A stretch of 64,000 nt of DNA from Microbispora bryophytorum (GCF_006874465.1 NZ_VIRL01000017.1:62001-126000), one strand, 5' to 3'. Positions 44,192 through 53,751 are shown, numbered from the stretch's first letter. Notes: generated from the sequence alone by a model not told the origin. Translations and numbers: made by a program.

Positions 44192-44207
44192 CTGCTAAAG
44201 TCGGCCC

Positions 44208-44663
44208 ATGCCTCGGGCTCGCACCACGTTCCATGAACTCACCGTCGGACAGGTCGCCCACCGCAGCGGCGTCGCGATCTCCGCGCTGCACTTCTACGAA
44301 CGCCAGGGCCTCATCCGCAGTACCCGGACGTTGAGCAACCAGCGGCGATACAGCCGCGACACGCTGCGCCGGGTCGCCTTCATCCGGGCATCCCAACACG
44401 TCGGCATCTCGCTCGCGGCGATCCGGGAGGCCTTGGATCAACTACCGAGTGAGCGCACCCCAACCCCGGATGACTGGGCTCGCCTGTCCGCGAGCTGGCG
44501 AACCGAGCTCGACGCACGCATCGCGCACTTGCAGGCACTCCGCGACGACCTCACTGAGTGCATCGGATGCGGCTGCCTGTCGCTGCGGTCCTGTCATCTG
44601 ACCAATCCACGCGATGTGCTGGGCCGCGAAGGCCCGGGCGCACGTCGCCTGCCACAAGGGTGA
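44208..44663 (+). CDS. soxR: Redox-sensitive MerR-family activator SoxR
   Basis: A 151-residue MerR protein. The winged helix is VGQVAHRSGVAISALHFYERQGLI, a dimerisation helix follows, and the [2Fe-2S] cluster motif is C118-x2-C-x-C-x5-C (CIGCGCLSLRSC). In Streptomyces, SoxR responds to redox-active metabolites and controls oxidoreductase, monooxygenase and transporter genes rather than soxS (recollected knowledge). The operator directly upstream is perfect. The tail is about normal length. Confidence 0.93.
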   Translation: MPRARTTFHELTVGQVAHRSGVAISALHFYERQGLIRSTRTLSNQRRYSRDTLRRVAFIRASQHVGISLAAIREALDQLPSERTPTPDDWARLSASWRTELDARIAHLQALRDDLTECIGCGCLSLRSCHLTNPRDVLGREGPGARRLPQG

Positions 44664-45018
44664 AAACCACGCCTACAGCCCAAAACCGCCGCCGATGAGA
44701 AGGCACTGTCTTCGGCAGAAGCGCACAGCGGCCCTGTCCTCGCCACAACGGTCGGCGGCTACGGAAACTGACTGAGCCGTCCGTGCTGCCCCGACGTTGA
44801 CACGACGCCGTTTCGGGACGTGGTCGACAGAGCGCCATGCTTGATGGCGTGAGCGGATCGGGCGGCCGGTGCGGGAGGCGTTCCCGCGCCGGACGCCTCT
44901 CATGACCGTGTCGCCTCAGGACCAGACGGCGGCGGTCGGCTCGGCGAAGCCGGCGGCCTGGTCGAGCCCCCCTTGAAGGCCGCTGGATTCTTCTCCCGCG
45001 CCCGCTGACCGGCGAAGG
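44664..45018. other. Intergenic region, no gene recognised
   Basis: 355 bp between soxR and the ABC permease gene. Open frames are short and lack conserved motifs. It may mark the right edge of the decayed element. No repeat of the tRNA 3' end was seen. Confidence 0.4.
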
Positions 45019-47574
45019 TCAACCGGACTGGATCGCGGTGAGCATGTCGAGCCGTGCCGCGTTGCGGGCGGGCCACACGGCGGCCACGACGCCGATGACC
45101 GTGGCCAGGGCGAGGACGAGCGCGATCTGACCCCAGGGCAGGATGAGCCGGTAGGCGGGCGTGTCGGCGGCCAGGAGGCGGACGCCCGCCCAGCCGAAGA
45201 AGACGCCGAGACCGGCGCCCAGCGTCGCGCCGAACAACGAGATGACCAGCGACTCCAGGCGCACCATCCGCCTGACGCCGCCACGGTCCAGGCCGATGGC
45301 GCGGAGCATGCCGATCTCGGCCGAGCGTTCGACGACGGACATGACGAGGGTGTTGACGACGCCGAGGACGGCGACGATCACGGCCATGGCGAGCAGCCCG
45401 TACAGCAGATTCAGCATCACGGTGATGCTGTGGGCGATGGAGGTGGAGACGTCCTGCTTGCTCTGCACGAGGATCGCGGGGCTGTCACCGAGGGCATCGA
45501 TGATCGCGTCCTTGGCCGCCCGGCTCGGGCCGTGCGCGGTCTTGACCAGGACGGACCCGGCGGTGCGGGTGCGCAGGTGCGGGTCGAGGAGGTGAGTGTC
45601 GATCACGAGGCCGTGGAGCAGGTCGGTGTCCTGGTAGACGCCGCTGATCGTCACCCGGCCGTGGCCGCCGTCGGGGAAGGTGACCGGGAGGGCGGTGCCG
45701 GTGGTCCAGCCGTGCTCGGCGGCCGTGCCCGCGTCGACGAGGGCGCCGCCCGTGCCGAGGCCGGAGAGCGATCCGCGGGTGAACTCAGGCCGGAGCAGGT
45801 CACCGATGACGCCGGCGTCCACGCCGGTCAGGAACATGTTGGAGCCGGCGACGCGCGCCGGGACCTCACGCAGCGGGCTCACGGCGGTGACCCCGCCGGT
45901 GACCCTGTCGGTCGCTTTGATCGCGTCCTCGACCTGTACGGACAGGTCGTCGTAGTTGCCCATCCTGACGACGTAGTCGGCGCTCAGGGTCGCGGTCGCC
46001 CGGGCGTCGGTGGCCTCCCGGCTGCTGGTGGCGATGACGGTGAGGCCGGTGATGACGGCCAGGCCGATGGTCAGGGCGGACGCCGTGGCGGCTGTACGGC
46101 GGGGGTTGCGCAGGGCGTTCTCGCGCGCCAGTTTCCCGGGGGCGCCCATGCGGCGCAGCAGCGGCGTGACGGCGGCGATGAACGGGCGGGACAGCAGCGG
46201 GGTGAGGACGAACACCCCGGTGAGCAGCGTGCTCGCGCCCAGCCCAATGACGTACTGGCCCTCGTCGAAGTCCATGCCGGTGCCGGCGAGCACGGTGGCG
46301 GCGCCGGCGGCGGCCAGGATGGCGCCGACGGTGTTGCGCACGACCAGGGACCTGCTGGTGGCCGGCGCGTGCACGGCGCTCATCGCGGCGACGGGCGGGA
46401 TCCTCCCCGCACGGCGCGCGGGCGGCCAGGCGGCGGCCATCGTCACCAGGACGCCGACGGCCAGGGACACCACGACGGCGGCCGGGGATACCACCAGCGG
46501 TCCGTCGGGGAGGACCTGGCCGCCGGAGCCGAACGAGCCGATCAGGCCGCGTAGGCAGGCGGCGACGCCGATCCCGGCCACCATGCCGGCGCAGCCCGCG
46601 ACGGCCCCGATGAGGAGGGCCTCGACGAGAACGGAGCGGGTGATCTGGCGGCGCGACGCGCCGATGGCACGCAGCAGCGCGAGCTCCCTGGTGCGCTGGG
46701 CGGTGAGCATCGTGAAGGTGTTGGCGATCAGGAAGACGCCGACGAACAGCGCGATGCCGGCGAAGACCAGGAGAGTGGAGCGCAGGTCGTTGATCGTGCC
46801 CTCCACCCGCACGGCCTGGTCGCGGGCGAGGGAGTCGCCGGTGAAGGTGACGGCGCCTTCGGGCAGGACCTTCTCGACGGCCGCCCGCAGCGCCACCTGG
46901 GACGCGCCGGGTGAGGCCTTGGCGGTGATCTCGCTGAATATGCCCGGCTCGGCGAACAGCCGCTGCGCGGTGGCGGTGTCGAAAAGGGTGAGCGTGCCGC
47001 CGGCGGCGACCTCCCCGTCGTCGGTGGTGAAGACGCCGACCAGCTTCTCCTTCAGAACCGGCCCGTCGACGGAGAGGCGCACCGTGTCGCCCACCTGGTA
47101 ACCCGTACGTTCCGCCGACCTGGCGTCGAGCATGATCTCGCCCGCGTTCTGGGGCGCCCGTCCCCGCGCCACGGCGTAGCGGGGGTCCGCGCCGCCCGGG
47201 CCCGGGTAGTAGTTGGCGCCGCGCGTCGACCAGCCTTGCCCCGCCAGGGCGCCGTCCTTGCCGGCGATGGCGGTGAAGCCGGTGACCGAACCGATCACCG
47301 TGCGGGCCTCGGGCAGGCGGGCCACGTCGTGAAGAAGATCCTGAGTGAGGGCGGGCCGGGCTCCCGGAGGGCCGCCCTCGGGCGCCCGGCCGGGCCTGAT
47401 TGCCACGTCGACGTACGCGAAGCTCTGCTCGGAGCTCTTGCGGTACGCCTCGGCGAAGGTGTCGGTGAAGACGAGGGTCGCGGAGAGGAAGGCCACGCCG
47501 AGCAGTACGGCGAGCATGGTCATCAGCAGCCGGCCCTTGTGGGCGGTGACATTGCGCAGCGTCGTGCGGAACAT
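45019..47574 (-). CDS. ABC transporter permease, FtsX/MacB type
   Basis: An 851-residue permease with two FtsX units. The layout is helix 1 (LLMTMLAVLLGVAFLSATLVF), a large MacB-like extracytoplasmic domain, three helices, a middle helix pair (about 410-460), then a second extracytoplasmic domain and three C-terminal helices. It works with the ATPase gene 50 bp upstream in the same operon, probably in mechanotransmission or export of lipids, peptides or antibiotics. The divergent histidine kinase/regulator pair likely controls it. Confidence 0.88.
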   Translation of the reverse strand: MFRTTLRNVTAHKGRLLMTMLAVLLGVAFLSATLVFTDTFAEAYRKSSEQSFAYVDVAIRPGRAPEGGPPGARPALTQDLLHDVARLPEARTVIGSVTGFTAIAGKDGALAGQGWSTRGANYYPGPGGADPRYAVARGRAPQNAGEIMLDARSAERTGYQVGDTVRLSVDGPVLKEKLVGVFTTDDGEVAAGGTLTLFDTATAQRLFAEPGIFSEITAKASPGASQVALRAAVEKVLPEGAVTFTGDSLARDQAVRVEGTINDLRSTLLVFAGIALFVGVFLIANTFTMLTAQRTRELALLRAIGASRRQITRSVLVEALLIGAVAGCAGMVAGIGVAACLRGLIGSFGSGGQVLPDGPLVVSPAAVVVSLAVGVLVTMAAAWPPARRAGRIPPVAAMSAVHAPATSRSLVVRNTVGAILAAAGAATVLAGTGMDFDEGQYVIGLGASTLLTGVFVLTPLLSRPFIAAVTPLLRRMGAPGKLARENALRNPRRTAATASALTIGLAVITGLTVIATSSREATDARATATLSADYVVRMGNYDDLSVQVEDAIKATDRVTGGVTAVSPLREVPARVAGSNMFLTGVDAGVIGDLLRPEFTRGSLSGLGTGGALVDAGTAAEHGWTTGTALPVTFPDGGHGRVTISGVYQDTDLLHGLVIDTHLLDPHLRTRTAGSVLVKTAHGPSRAAKDAIIDALGDSPAILVQSKQDVSTSIAHSITVMLNLLYGLLAMAVIVAVLGVVNTLVMSVVERSAEIGMLRAIGLDRGGVRRMVRLESLVISLFGATLGAGLGVFFGWAGVRLLAADTPAYRLILPWGQIALVLALATVIGVVAAVWPARNAARLDMLTAIQSG

Positions 47575-47624
47575 GCGAGATCGGTCCTGGAGAGAAGTGA
47601 TCGGGGGCGGGTTCGGGACGCGGT

Positions 47625-48416
47625 TCAGCCGGCGCGGTCGCCGGTGTCGAGGCGCTTCATCCGGTCGAGCACGGTCGCGGCGGTCGGCTCGCGCAGCTCG
47701 TCGACGACGTGGCCGTCGGCCAGGAAGACGACCCGATCCGCGTAGGAGGCGGCGACCGGGTCGTGGGTGACCATGGCGACCGTCTGGCCGAGCTCGCGCA
47801 CCGAATCGCGCAGGAAGCCCAGCACCTCTGCGCCGGATCGGGAGTCGAGGTTGCCGGTGGGCTCGTCGGCGAAGATGATCTCCGGCCGTCCGGCCAGCGC
47901 GCGGGCGACCGCGACCCGCTGCTGCTGCCCGCCGGACAGCTGCGCGGGCCGGTGCTCGAGACGGTCCGCGAGGCCGACGGCGGCGATCACCTCGTCCAGC
48001 CAGGCCTTGTCGGGCCTGCGGCCGGCGATGGTCAGGGGGAGGGTGATGTTCTCGGCCGCGGTCAGCGTGGGCAGCAAATTGAACGCCTGAAAGACGAACC
48101 CGATCCTGTCCCGGCGCAGCCGGGTGAGCTGCTTGTCGCTCAGCCCGGTCAGCTCGAGGTCACCGATCCGCGCCGAGCCACCGGAGATCGCGTCCAGGCC
48201 GGCCATGCAGTGCATGAGGGTGGACTTGCCGGAGCCGGAGGGCCCCATGATGGCGGTGAACTCGCCGCGCCGGAACTCGACGCTGACGCCGTCCAGGGCG
48301 ACCACCCGGGTCTCGCCCTGCCCGTAGACCTTGGTCAATTTGTCGGCCACGGCCGCTGGCCGGGTCGTCATCGTCACGGAAGAGGCGTGGGAGGCCGTCG
48401 TACGGCTGGGGTTCAT
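47625..48416 (-). CDS. ABC transporter ATP-binding protein, MacB/LolD type
   Basis: A 263-residue ATPase: Walker A GPSGSGKST, Q-loop FQAFNLLP, signature LSGGQQQRVA, Walker B IIFADEPTGNLDS, and H-loop THD. The family pairs with FtsX-type permeases, which follow here. ATG 48416 has TGGAGTG upstream; ATG 48371 is an alternative. Confidence 0.92.
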   Translation of the reverse strand: MNPSRTTASHASSVTMTTRPAAVADKLTKVYGQGETRVVALDGVSVEFRRGEFTAIMGPSGSGKSTLMHCMAGLDAISGGSARIGDLELTGLSDKQLTRLRRDRIGFVFQAFNLLPTLTAAENITLPLTIAGRRPDKAWLDEVIAAVGLADRLEHRPAQLSGGQQQRVAVARALAGRPEIIFADEPTGNLDSRSGAEVLGFLRDSVRELGQTVAMVTHDPVAASYADRVVFLADGHVVDELREPTAATVLDRMKRLDTGDRAG

Positions 48417-48550
48417 CGCGGATCACTCCAGGAAAGCGGATGCCAGAGGGCAGGGTCGATCCTCCACGTGAGGGCGGGTGCGGCGGATCCACCGGACGGC
48501 CGAAACGGCGCCGGCCCGCCACTGCCCGCATCGGCCGAAAGGCTGAGGTG

Positions 48551-49789
48551 GTGGGCCGCGGCGACGCCGTAACGTGGGACGACGTGTTATCCGCGTTCCG
48601 GGCCCGGCCCCTCGCCCATCAGACGCTGTTCGTCCTGGCCGCCGTCGTGGTGATCGCCGCGCTCGTCCTCGAAGGCGAGGCCACTGGCTACCCGCCGACC
48701 GCGGTGGCCACCTTCCTGACCGGAGGGCTGTGCGTTACCGCCCTCGTCGTGCCGAGGAGGCGATACGTCCTGGCGGCGGCCGTCGCCATCGCCGCCTCCT
48801 GTGTCTTCACCACGGTCAGCGTGAACCTGACGCATCGGCCGGAGAACACGTTCGGGGTCACAGAACTGATCGCCCTCCTGCTGCTCATCGCACGCGCCGT
48901 CCGCACCCAGCCGCTCATCACGGCGGCGGCGTTGGGGACCGCGGCCGCCGTCTCAGCCGTCGTGCTGCCCCTGCGGATCGAGCCGTCCCAATGGCCGAAC
49001 GTGATCACGTACGCCGAGCCGGCCGTCCTGCTGGCAGTGGTGCCCGCGGTCGTTCTCGGCCTGTACCTGCGTCTGCTCGACGACGCCCGCGATCGCCGGC
49101 TTCAAGGCGATCGGCAGGCTCAGCGCATGGAGTACGCCCGGGAGCTCCACGACTTCGTGGCGCACCACGTCACCGCGATGATCGCGCAGACCAAGGCCAT
49201 CCGCTTCGCCACCTCCGCGGGGCACCCGCCCAGCCCCGCGGAGCTGGACCAGATGCTCGCCCGGATCGAGGAAGTCGGAGCCCAGGCGATGGACTCCATG
49301 CGGGCCATGGTCTCCGTCCTGCGCAATCCCGCCGCACCGGCGGCCACCAGTCCCTGCGCGGACCTCACCCGGCTGCACGACCTGGTCGCGACGTTCTCCC
49401 GCACCGGTCCGCCTGCCGAGCTGACACTCGACCCTCGGCTCACCGGTCGCCGCCTGCCGCCCGAGATCACCACCACGGTGCACCGGGTGGTCCAGGAGTC
49501 CCTCACCAACATCCGCAAACACGCCACCGCCGTCCGGTACGTCACCGTCGACGTCCAGACCGGCGATCAGAACACGCTCCGAGTCACGGTGACCGACGAC
49601 GGACGCGGCCGCCGCAGGACCACGACCAGCGGCTACGGCCTGGCCGGTCTCACCGAGCGCATCGAAGCGGCCGGCGGCCGACTCACCGCCGGGCCACATG
49701 AGCTGACCGGTTGGCAGGTCGTCGCCGACCTTCCCCTTCCCCGCCGGGCGGATCCGCCCAAATCACCGCCTGGCATCATGGACATATGA
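48551..49789 (+). CDS. Sensor histidine kinase (HisKA_3, DesK type)
   Basis: A 412-residue kinase with about five N-terminal membrane helices (30-190). The dimerisation motif is ARELHDFVAHHVTAMIAQ with the phospho-His. The HATPase has VVQESLTNIRKHA, DDGRGR and GYGLAGLTER. The start is uncertain: GTG 48551 (after GAGG), GTG 48548 or GTG 48584. Its ATGA overlap with the response regulator gene fixes the pair. It is divergent from the ABC operon. Confidence 0.85.
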   Translation: MGRGDAVTWDDVLSAFRARPLAHQTLFVLAAVVVIAALVLEGEATGYPPTAVATFLTGGLCVTALVVPRRRYVLAAAVAIAASCVFTTVSVNLTHRPENTFGVTELIALLLLIARAVRTQPLITAAALGTAAAVSAVVLPLRIEPSQWPNVITYAEPAVLLAVVPAVVLGLYLRLLDDARDRRLQGDRQAQRMEYARELHDFVAHHVTAMIAQTKAIRFATSAGHPPSPAELDQMLARIEEVGAQAMDSMRAMVSVLRNPAAPAATSPCADLTRLHDLVATFSRTGPPAELTLDPRLTGRRLPPEITTTVHRVVQESLTNIRKHATAVRYVTVDVQTGDQNTLRVTVTDDGRGRRRTTTSGYGLAGLTERIEAAGGRLTAGPHELTGWQVVADLPLPRRADPPKSPPGIMDI

Positions 49790-50487
49790 CCATCCGGGTG
49801 CTCATCGCCGATGACCAGGAGATGATCCGCTCGGCGTTCCGTATGATCCTCGACTCGCAACCCGACATCCAGGTCATCGCCGAGGCGGCCGACGGCGGCG
49901 CCGCCGTCGGCACGGCACGCGCCCTGCGCCCCGACGTCTGTCTGCTCGATATCCGCATGCCCGTACTCGACGGGCTTGAGGCAACCCGGCTGCTGGCTGG
50001 CCCCGACGTCCTCGACCCCCTGCACGTCCTCATCGCCACCACCTTCGACCTCGACGAGTACGTTTACCGCGCCCTGCGCAACGGCGCCTGCGGCTTCCTC
50101 CTCAAGGACGGCTCTCCGGTCCTGCTCGCCGAGGCCGTACGCGCGGCGGCGGCGGGAAACTCCCTGATCTCTCCGTCGATCACGGTCCGCCTCCTGCAGC
50201 ACATGAACCCGCCCGCACGCGTCACGACCGGCCGGGCCGGGCACACACCGGCGGCATCCGCGAGCGCCGGCCAGGGCGGGTTGATCGAACCGCTCACCGA
50301 GCGGGAGCTCGACGTCGTCCGCCTCGCCGCCCGCGGACGGACCAACGAGGAGCTCGCCACGGAGTTGCACGTCACGCTGTCCACCGTGAAGACCCACCTC
50401 GCCAACGTGCAGCGCAAACTCGCCGCCCGCAATCGCGTCGAGATCGCCGCCTGGGCCTGGGAGAACGGCGTCTGCACCAGCCGTTAG
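49786..50487 (+). CDS. NarL/LuxR-family response regulator
   Basis: A 233-residue regulator: receiver with ADDQEM, Asp in LLDIRMPV, Thr in ATTFDLDEYV and Lys in LLKDGSP. A long linker (about 140-165) precedes the LuxR helix-turn-helix LTERELDVVRLAARGRTNEELA. Partner of the kinase it overlaps; its likely target is the divergent ABC exporter. Confidence 0.92.
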   Translation: MTIRVLIADDQEMIRSAFRMILDSQPDIQVIAEAADGGAAVGTARALRPDVCLLDIRMPVLDGLEATRLLAGPDVLDPLHVLIATTFDLDEYVYRALRNGACGFLLKDGSPVLLAEAVRAAAAGNSLISPSITVRLLQHMNPPARVTTGRAGHTPAASASAGQGGLIEPLTERELDVVRLAARGRTNEELATELHVTLSTVKTHLANVQRKLAARNRVEIAAWAWENGVCTSR

Positions 50488-50609
50488 CGCCGCTGACCGG
50501 CCCGGTCAGAGGCCTGCGGTCCGTAGCGGCGCTACGGCGATCAGTCAATACCGCAAGCGGCAGGCCGGACCGATGAGTTCGCCTCAGTCCTGCACGGGCC
50601 TACATGGGA

Positions 50610-50786
50610 CTACTGGGGATCACGATGTTGCATCCCGTCAGTGTGATCTACCTTCTCAGGACGGATGTCGCAGAGCGCGGTGATCCGTGCCCCGGGGATC
50701 GGGAAGAACAGCGGGAGCTGCCCTGATCCGCGGTTGCCCAGCCCGATGATCGCCACCCGTACGGTATCGAACCCCTCGAAGGGCAT
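50610..50786 (-). pseudogene. N-terminal fragment of a Gfo/Idh/MocA oxidoreductase
   Basis: A 58-residue frame contains VRVAIIGLGNRGSG, PIPGARITALCDIRPEKV and then stops. This is the NAD(P)-binding start of Gfo/Idh/MocA proteins, closest in pattern to the GH109 type. The remaining 300 or more residues are missing. The 50488-50908 gap holds nothing else recognisable. Confidence 0.6.
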
Positions 50787-50908
50787 GTCGGGTCATGGTC
50801 CGTTCCCAGCCCCGGGGAGGCTTCCATCCGGTCGTGCGGTCGGTCACCGAGACCACACGGAGGGCACCATGCACCTTGGACTGAGGAACTCGACCTGTCC
50901 GACGTGCT

Positions 50909-51553
50909 TCAGCCGGGCACGATGAGGCCGGACTCGTAGGCGAAGATCGCCGCTTGGATGCGATCGCGCAGGTCGAGCTTGGTAAGGATCCGGCTGACGT
51001 GGGTTTTGGCAGTGGTGTCGGAGATGAAGAGCTCTGCGGCGATCTCGGGGTTGGACAGGCCCCGTGCCATGAGCCGCAGCACTTCCAACTCCCGGGCGGT
51101 GAGCCTGTCGAGGGCGGGTGATCGGCGCGGGACGGGGGCTCTGGCGAAGGCCTCGATGACGCGGCGGGTTACTCCTGGCGTGAGCATGCCGTCCCCCGCA
51201 GCGACCACCCGGACCGCCTCGATGAGCCGCTCAGCGGGGGCCTCCTTGGTGAGGAACCCGGCGGCTCCGGCTCGAAGCGCCTCGTAGACGTACTCGTCGA
51301 GGTCGAATGTGGTCAACACGATGATCCGGGTGGGCAGCCCGGCCAGCCGCCGAGTCGCCTCCAGGCCGTTGACGCCGGGCATCCGGATGTCCATGAGCGC
51401 GACGTCGGGGGTGAGCGCGCGGACCACCCGTACGGCCTGCTCGCCGTCACCCGCCTCCGCCACCACCTCCATATCGGGCTCGTCGTCGAGCATCAGCCTG
51501 AAACCCCGCCGTACCATGGCCTGGTCGTCGGCGACCACTACGCGGATGCTCAC
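50909..51553 (-). CDS. NarL/LuxR-family response regulator
   Basis: A 214-residue regulator: ADDQAM, acceptor Asp in LMDIRMPG, TTFDLDEYV, Lys in LTKEAPAE, and LuxR domain LTARELEVLRLMARGLSNPEIA. The GTG start overlaps the kinase stop (GTGA). It is independent of the pair at 48551-50487, although the two systems resemble each other. Confidence 0.92.
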   Translation of the reverse strand: MSIRVVVADDQAMVRRGFRLMLDDEPDMEVVAEAGDGEQAVRVVRALTPDVALMDIRMPGVNGLEATRRLAGLPTRIIVLTTFDLDEYVYEALRAGAAGFLTKEAPAERLIEAVRVVAAGDGMLTPGVTRRVIEAFARAPVPRRSPALDRLTARELEVLRLMARGLSNPEIAAELFISDTTAKTHVSRILTKLDLRDRIQAAIFAYESGLIVPG

Positions 51554-52710
51554 CGCTGGCTCCCGTTCAACGGCAGCACGGCGCACACCCGGAAACCGCC
51601 GCTTTCGTACGGCCCGGCCTCCAGGACCCCGTCGTAAAGCGCCGCCCGCTCGCGCATTCCGATCAGCCCGTGCCCGGTACCCAGGCCGAGCGGCGCCGCG
51701 CCATTGCCATCGTCGTGAACCTCCAGTTCGACGGCCGTGCCGTTCCACCGGATCGCGACCTCGGCCCGCGCGCCCTGCCCGGCGTGCCGGAGGGTGTTGG
51801 TGAGCGCCTCCTGCACGATCCGGTAGGCGGCAAGGTCTATGCCGGGTGGCAATGGGGATGGCACGCCCTCGACCGTCATCTCAACCATGAGCCCGGTCTC
51901 GCGCATCTGGTCCAGCAGCGGCGGCAGCCCGTCGAGCCCGGGCTGTGGGGCGAGCGAGAGCGCCTCGCCGTCCGCGCGGAGGATTCCGAGCAGCCGCCGC
52001 AGCTCCCCGATCGCGCCCCGCCCTGCCTGCTCGACCTCGTCGAGGAGTTCGCTGTCTCCGGGCCGGTCGTGCCGCAGGCGCCGCCGTACGACCCCGGTCT
52101 GCACGACCATAACGCTGAGACTGTGGGCGATCACGTCGTGCAGCTCGCGGGCGATCCTGGTCCGCTCGGCCTGTACGGCGCGCTCCGCGTCCTCGGCACG
52201 CCGCCGTTTGAGCTCGGCGGTCTGCTCCTTGAGGAGCGTCGCCTCCTGGCCGCGCCTGCGGATCAGGTACCCCAGCGTCCACGCCCCGCCGAACAGCACG
52301 CCGGTGAACAGGTAGTCCCCCACGCCGCCGCGGTGGGGGTCGATGGCGAAGCCGACCAGCACGAACGTGGTCACCATGGCCGCGCCGACGGCGGAGTCCC
52401 TGAACTTGGCGTGAGCGGCGACGGAGTAGCAGCACACGATCATGGCGAAGAAGGCGTAGCCGCTCTCGAAGCTGTGCGTCACCGGCGAGGAGGCGGCCAC
52501 GACGACCATGACGACGGCGACCACGCCGAGTGGCCAGACCCGGCGCCACGCGATGGGCGCGACCGTGGCGCCGGCCACGAGCATCTCCATGGCGGTAAAA
52601 GGGAGATCGGTGCTCGTCAGCGCCTCCAGCACGGCGGCGGTGCCGAGCACCCCGGCGACCGCGATATCGGTCCAGGGAGGCCGAGGCGGGATCCAGCGCA
52701 TGGCGCTCAC
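51550..52710 (-). CDS. Sensor histidine kinase (HisKA_3)
   Basis: A 386-residue kinase with four to five N-terminal helices (15-150), a coiled linker (LLKEQTAELKRRRAEDAERAVQ), phospho-His in ARELHDVIAHSLSVMVVQ, and HATPase motifs (IVQEALTNTLRHA, DDGNG, GHGLIGMRER). GTG 52710 or ATG 52701 is the start. The membrane protein gene divergent from it could be its target. Confidence 0.9.
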   Translation of the reverse strand: MSAMRWIPPRPPWTDIAVAGVLGTAAVLEALTSTDLPFTAMEMLVAGATVAPIAWRRVWPLGVVAVVMVVVAASSPVTHSFESGYAFFAMIVCCYSVAAHAKFRDSAVGAAMVTTFVLVGFAIDPHRGGVGDYLFTGVLFGGAWTLGYLIRRRGQEATLLKEQTAELKRRRAEDAERAVQAERTRIARELHDVIAHSLSVMVVQTGVVRRRLRHDRPGDSELLDEVEQAGRGAIGELRRLLGILRADGEALSLAPQPGLDGLPPLLDQMRETGLMVEMTVEGVPSPLPPGIDLAAYRIVQEALTNTLRHAGQGARAEVAIRWNGTAVELEVHDDGNGAAPLGLGTGHGLIGMRERAALYDGVLEAGPYESGGFRVCAVLPLNGSQR

Positions 52711-52834
52711 GATAACGCCGCAGGCGGGGCCGCCGAATCGTCCGCGTGGACGACGCCGGAATCATCGTTATGCCGGACGACCAGAGATGTGCCCGCGACC
52801 TACGTTGGCGGCCTCACACGTCAAGGAGGCTCAC

Positions 52835-53488
52835 ATGCCCACATCCCTTGAGGACTTCCGTCGCCGCTTCGCCGGCGTCTGCCTGATCGCCGGGCCGGTC
52901 GCGATGGCCGCGGCGATGGCGCTCAAGACGGTGTCAGGCGGCGATTCCAGCGCCATCCTCACCGAGGTCGCCGCCGACCCGAGCCGATTCCGGCTGTCGA
53001 TCCTGCTCCAACTAGTTGCGGCACTGCTCATGGTGGCGGGGCTGGCCGGGCTGCCGCGGCTCTTCCCCGGACGCGGCGCGGTGCTCGGCCACCTCGGGAT
53101 CGCGCTGCTCTGGCTCAACATGCTCGGGAATCTGGGCGACGCGGCGAGCGGCTCGGTCCTGTCCGCGATGGCCGCTGGCGGCGTCACCGACCAGAAGGTG
53201 GCGATCGCGGACGCGGTCGCCGGCGAACCCGTCTTCATGGTCATCCAGTTCATGGTGCTGATTGGCCTGCTCGGCTTCGTCCTGCTGGCGGTCGCCCTAT
53301 TCCGGGCTCGTACGGTCCCATGGGCCGTGCCGGCGCTGCTCCTGGCGACACTGGTTTCGTTCCTCGTACCGATCACCGAAGCGGTGGGGGGCGTCCTGCT
53401 TGTGCTGGCCTATGGCTCGGTCGGCACCCGCTTCCTGCGGCCCGAGTCTGCTGTGAACCCGGCTGTGGAACCCGCTGTGGGACGGTGA
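52835..53488 (+). CDS. Membrane protein (DUF4386-like)
   Basis: A 217-residue protein with five to six predicted helices: FAGVCLIAGPVAMAAAMAL, LLQLVAALLMVAGLAGL, LGHLGIALLWLNMLGNLG, MVIQFMVLIGLLGFVLLAVAL and VPALLLATLVSFLVPI. The layout resembles DUF4386 proteins. AAGGAGG lies 7 bases before the ATG. It is divergent from the histidine kinase and followed by a 15-bp perfect hairpin. Confidence 0.7.
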   Translation: MPTSLEDFRRRFAGVCLIAGPVAMAAAMALKTVSGGDSSAILTEVAADPSRFRLSILLQLVAALLMVAGLAGLPRLFPGRGAVLGHLGIALLWLNMLGNLGDAASGSVLSAMAAGGVTDQKVAIADAVAGEPVFMVIQFMVLIGLLGFVLLAVALFRARTVPWAVPALLLATLVSFLVPITEAVGGVLLVLAYGSVGTRFLRPESAVNPAVEPAVGR

Positions 53489-53505
53489 CTCCGTCCGCGG
53501 CGTGT

Positions 53506-53541
53506 GGTCGCGCCATATCGAGGGGCCGATATGGCGCGACC
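53506..53541 (+). terminator. Hairpin after the DUF4386-like gene
   Basis: Perfect 15-bp arms GGTCGCGCCATATCG (53506-53520) and CGATATGGCGCGACC (53527-53541) with a 6-base loop. Confidence 0.7.
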
Positions 53542-53751
53542 CCAATCGGTCTCAGCTCACATGCCTGCGACCCGCACGCACCATCCGCCGCCGCTACGAG
53601 GACGCCGACGTCGAAAGACTGGTGCGCGCGGCTCGGCGTGGTGGGACTGGCCGGTCGAACTGGTCACCGAGCACGTACGCACGATCATGACCGGTTCCCC
53701 GGCCGACATGAGGCCGTCGCCATCCAGGCCGGACGCGTGTGACGCCGCGCG

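Noticed and set aside
38550..45018. Second attachment site (copy of the tRNA-Thr 3' end)
   Set aside because: No copy of the T-arm and acceptor sequence was found by eye in the window, so exact element borders cannot be given.
44664..45018. IS or transposase remnant after soxR
   Set aside because: No terminal inverted repeats or DDE motif could be identified; left as unassigned.
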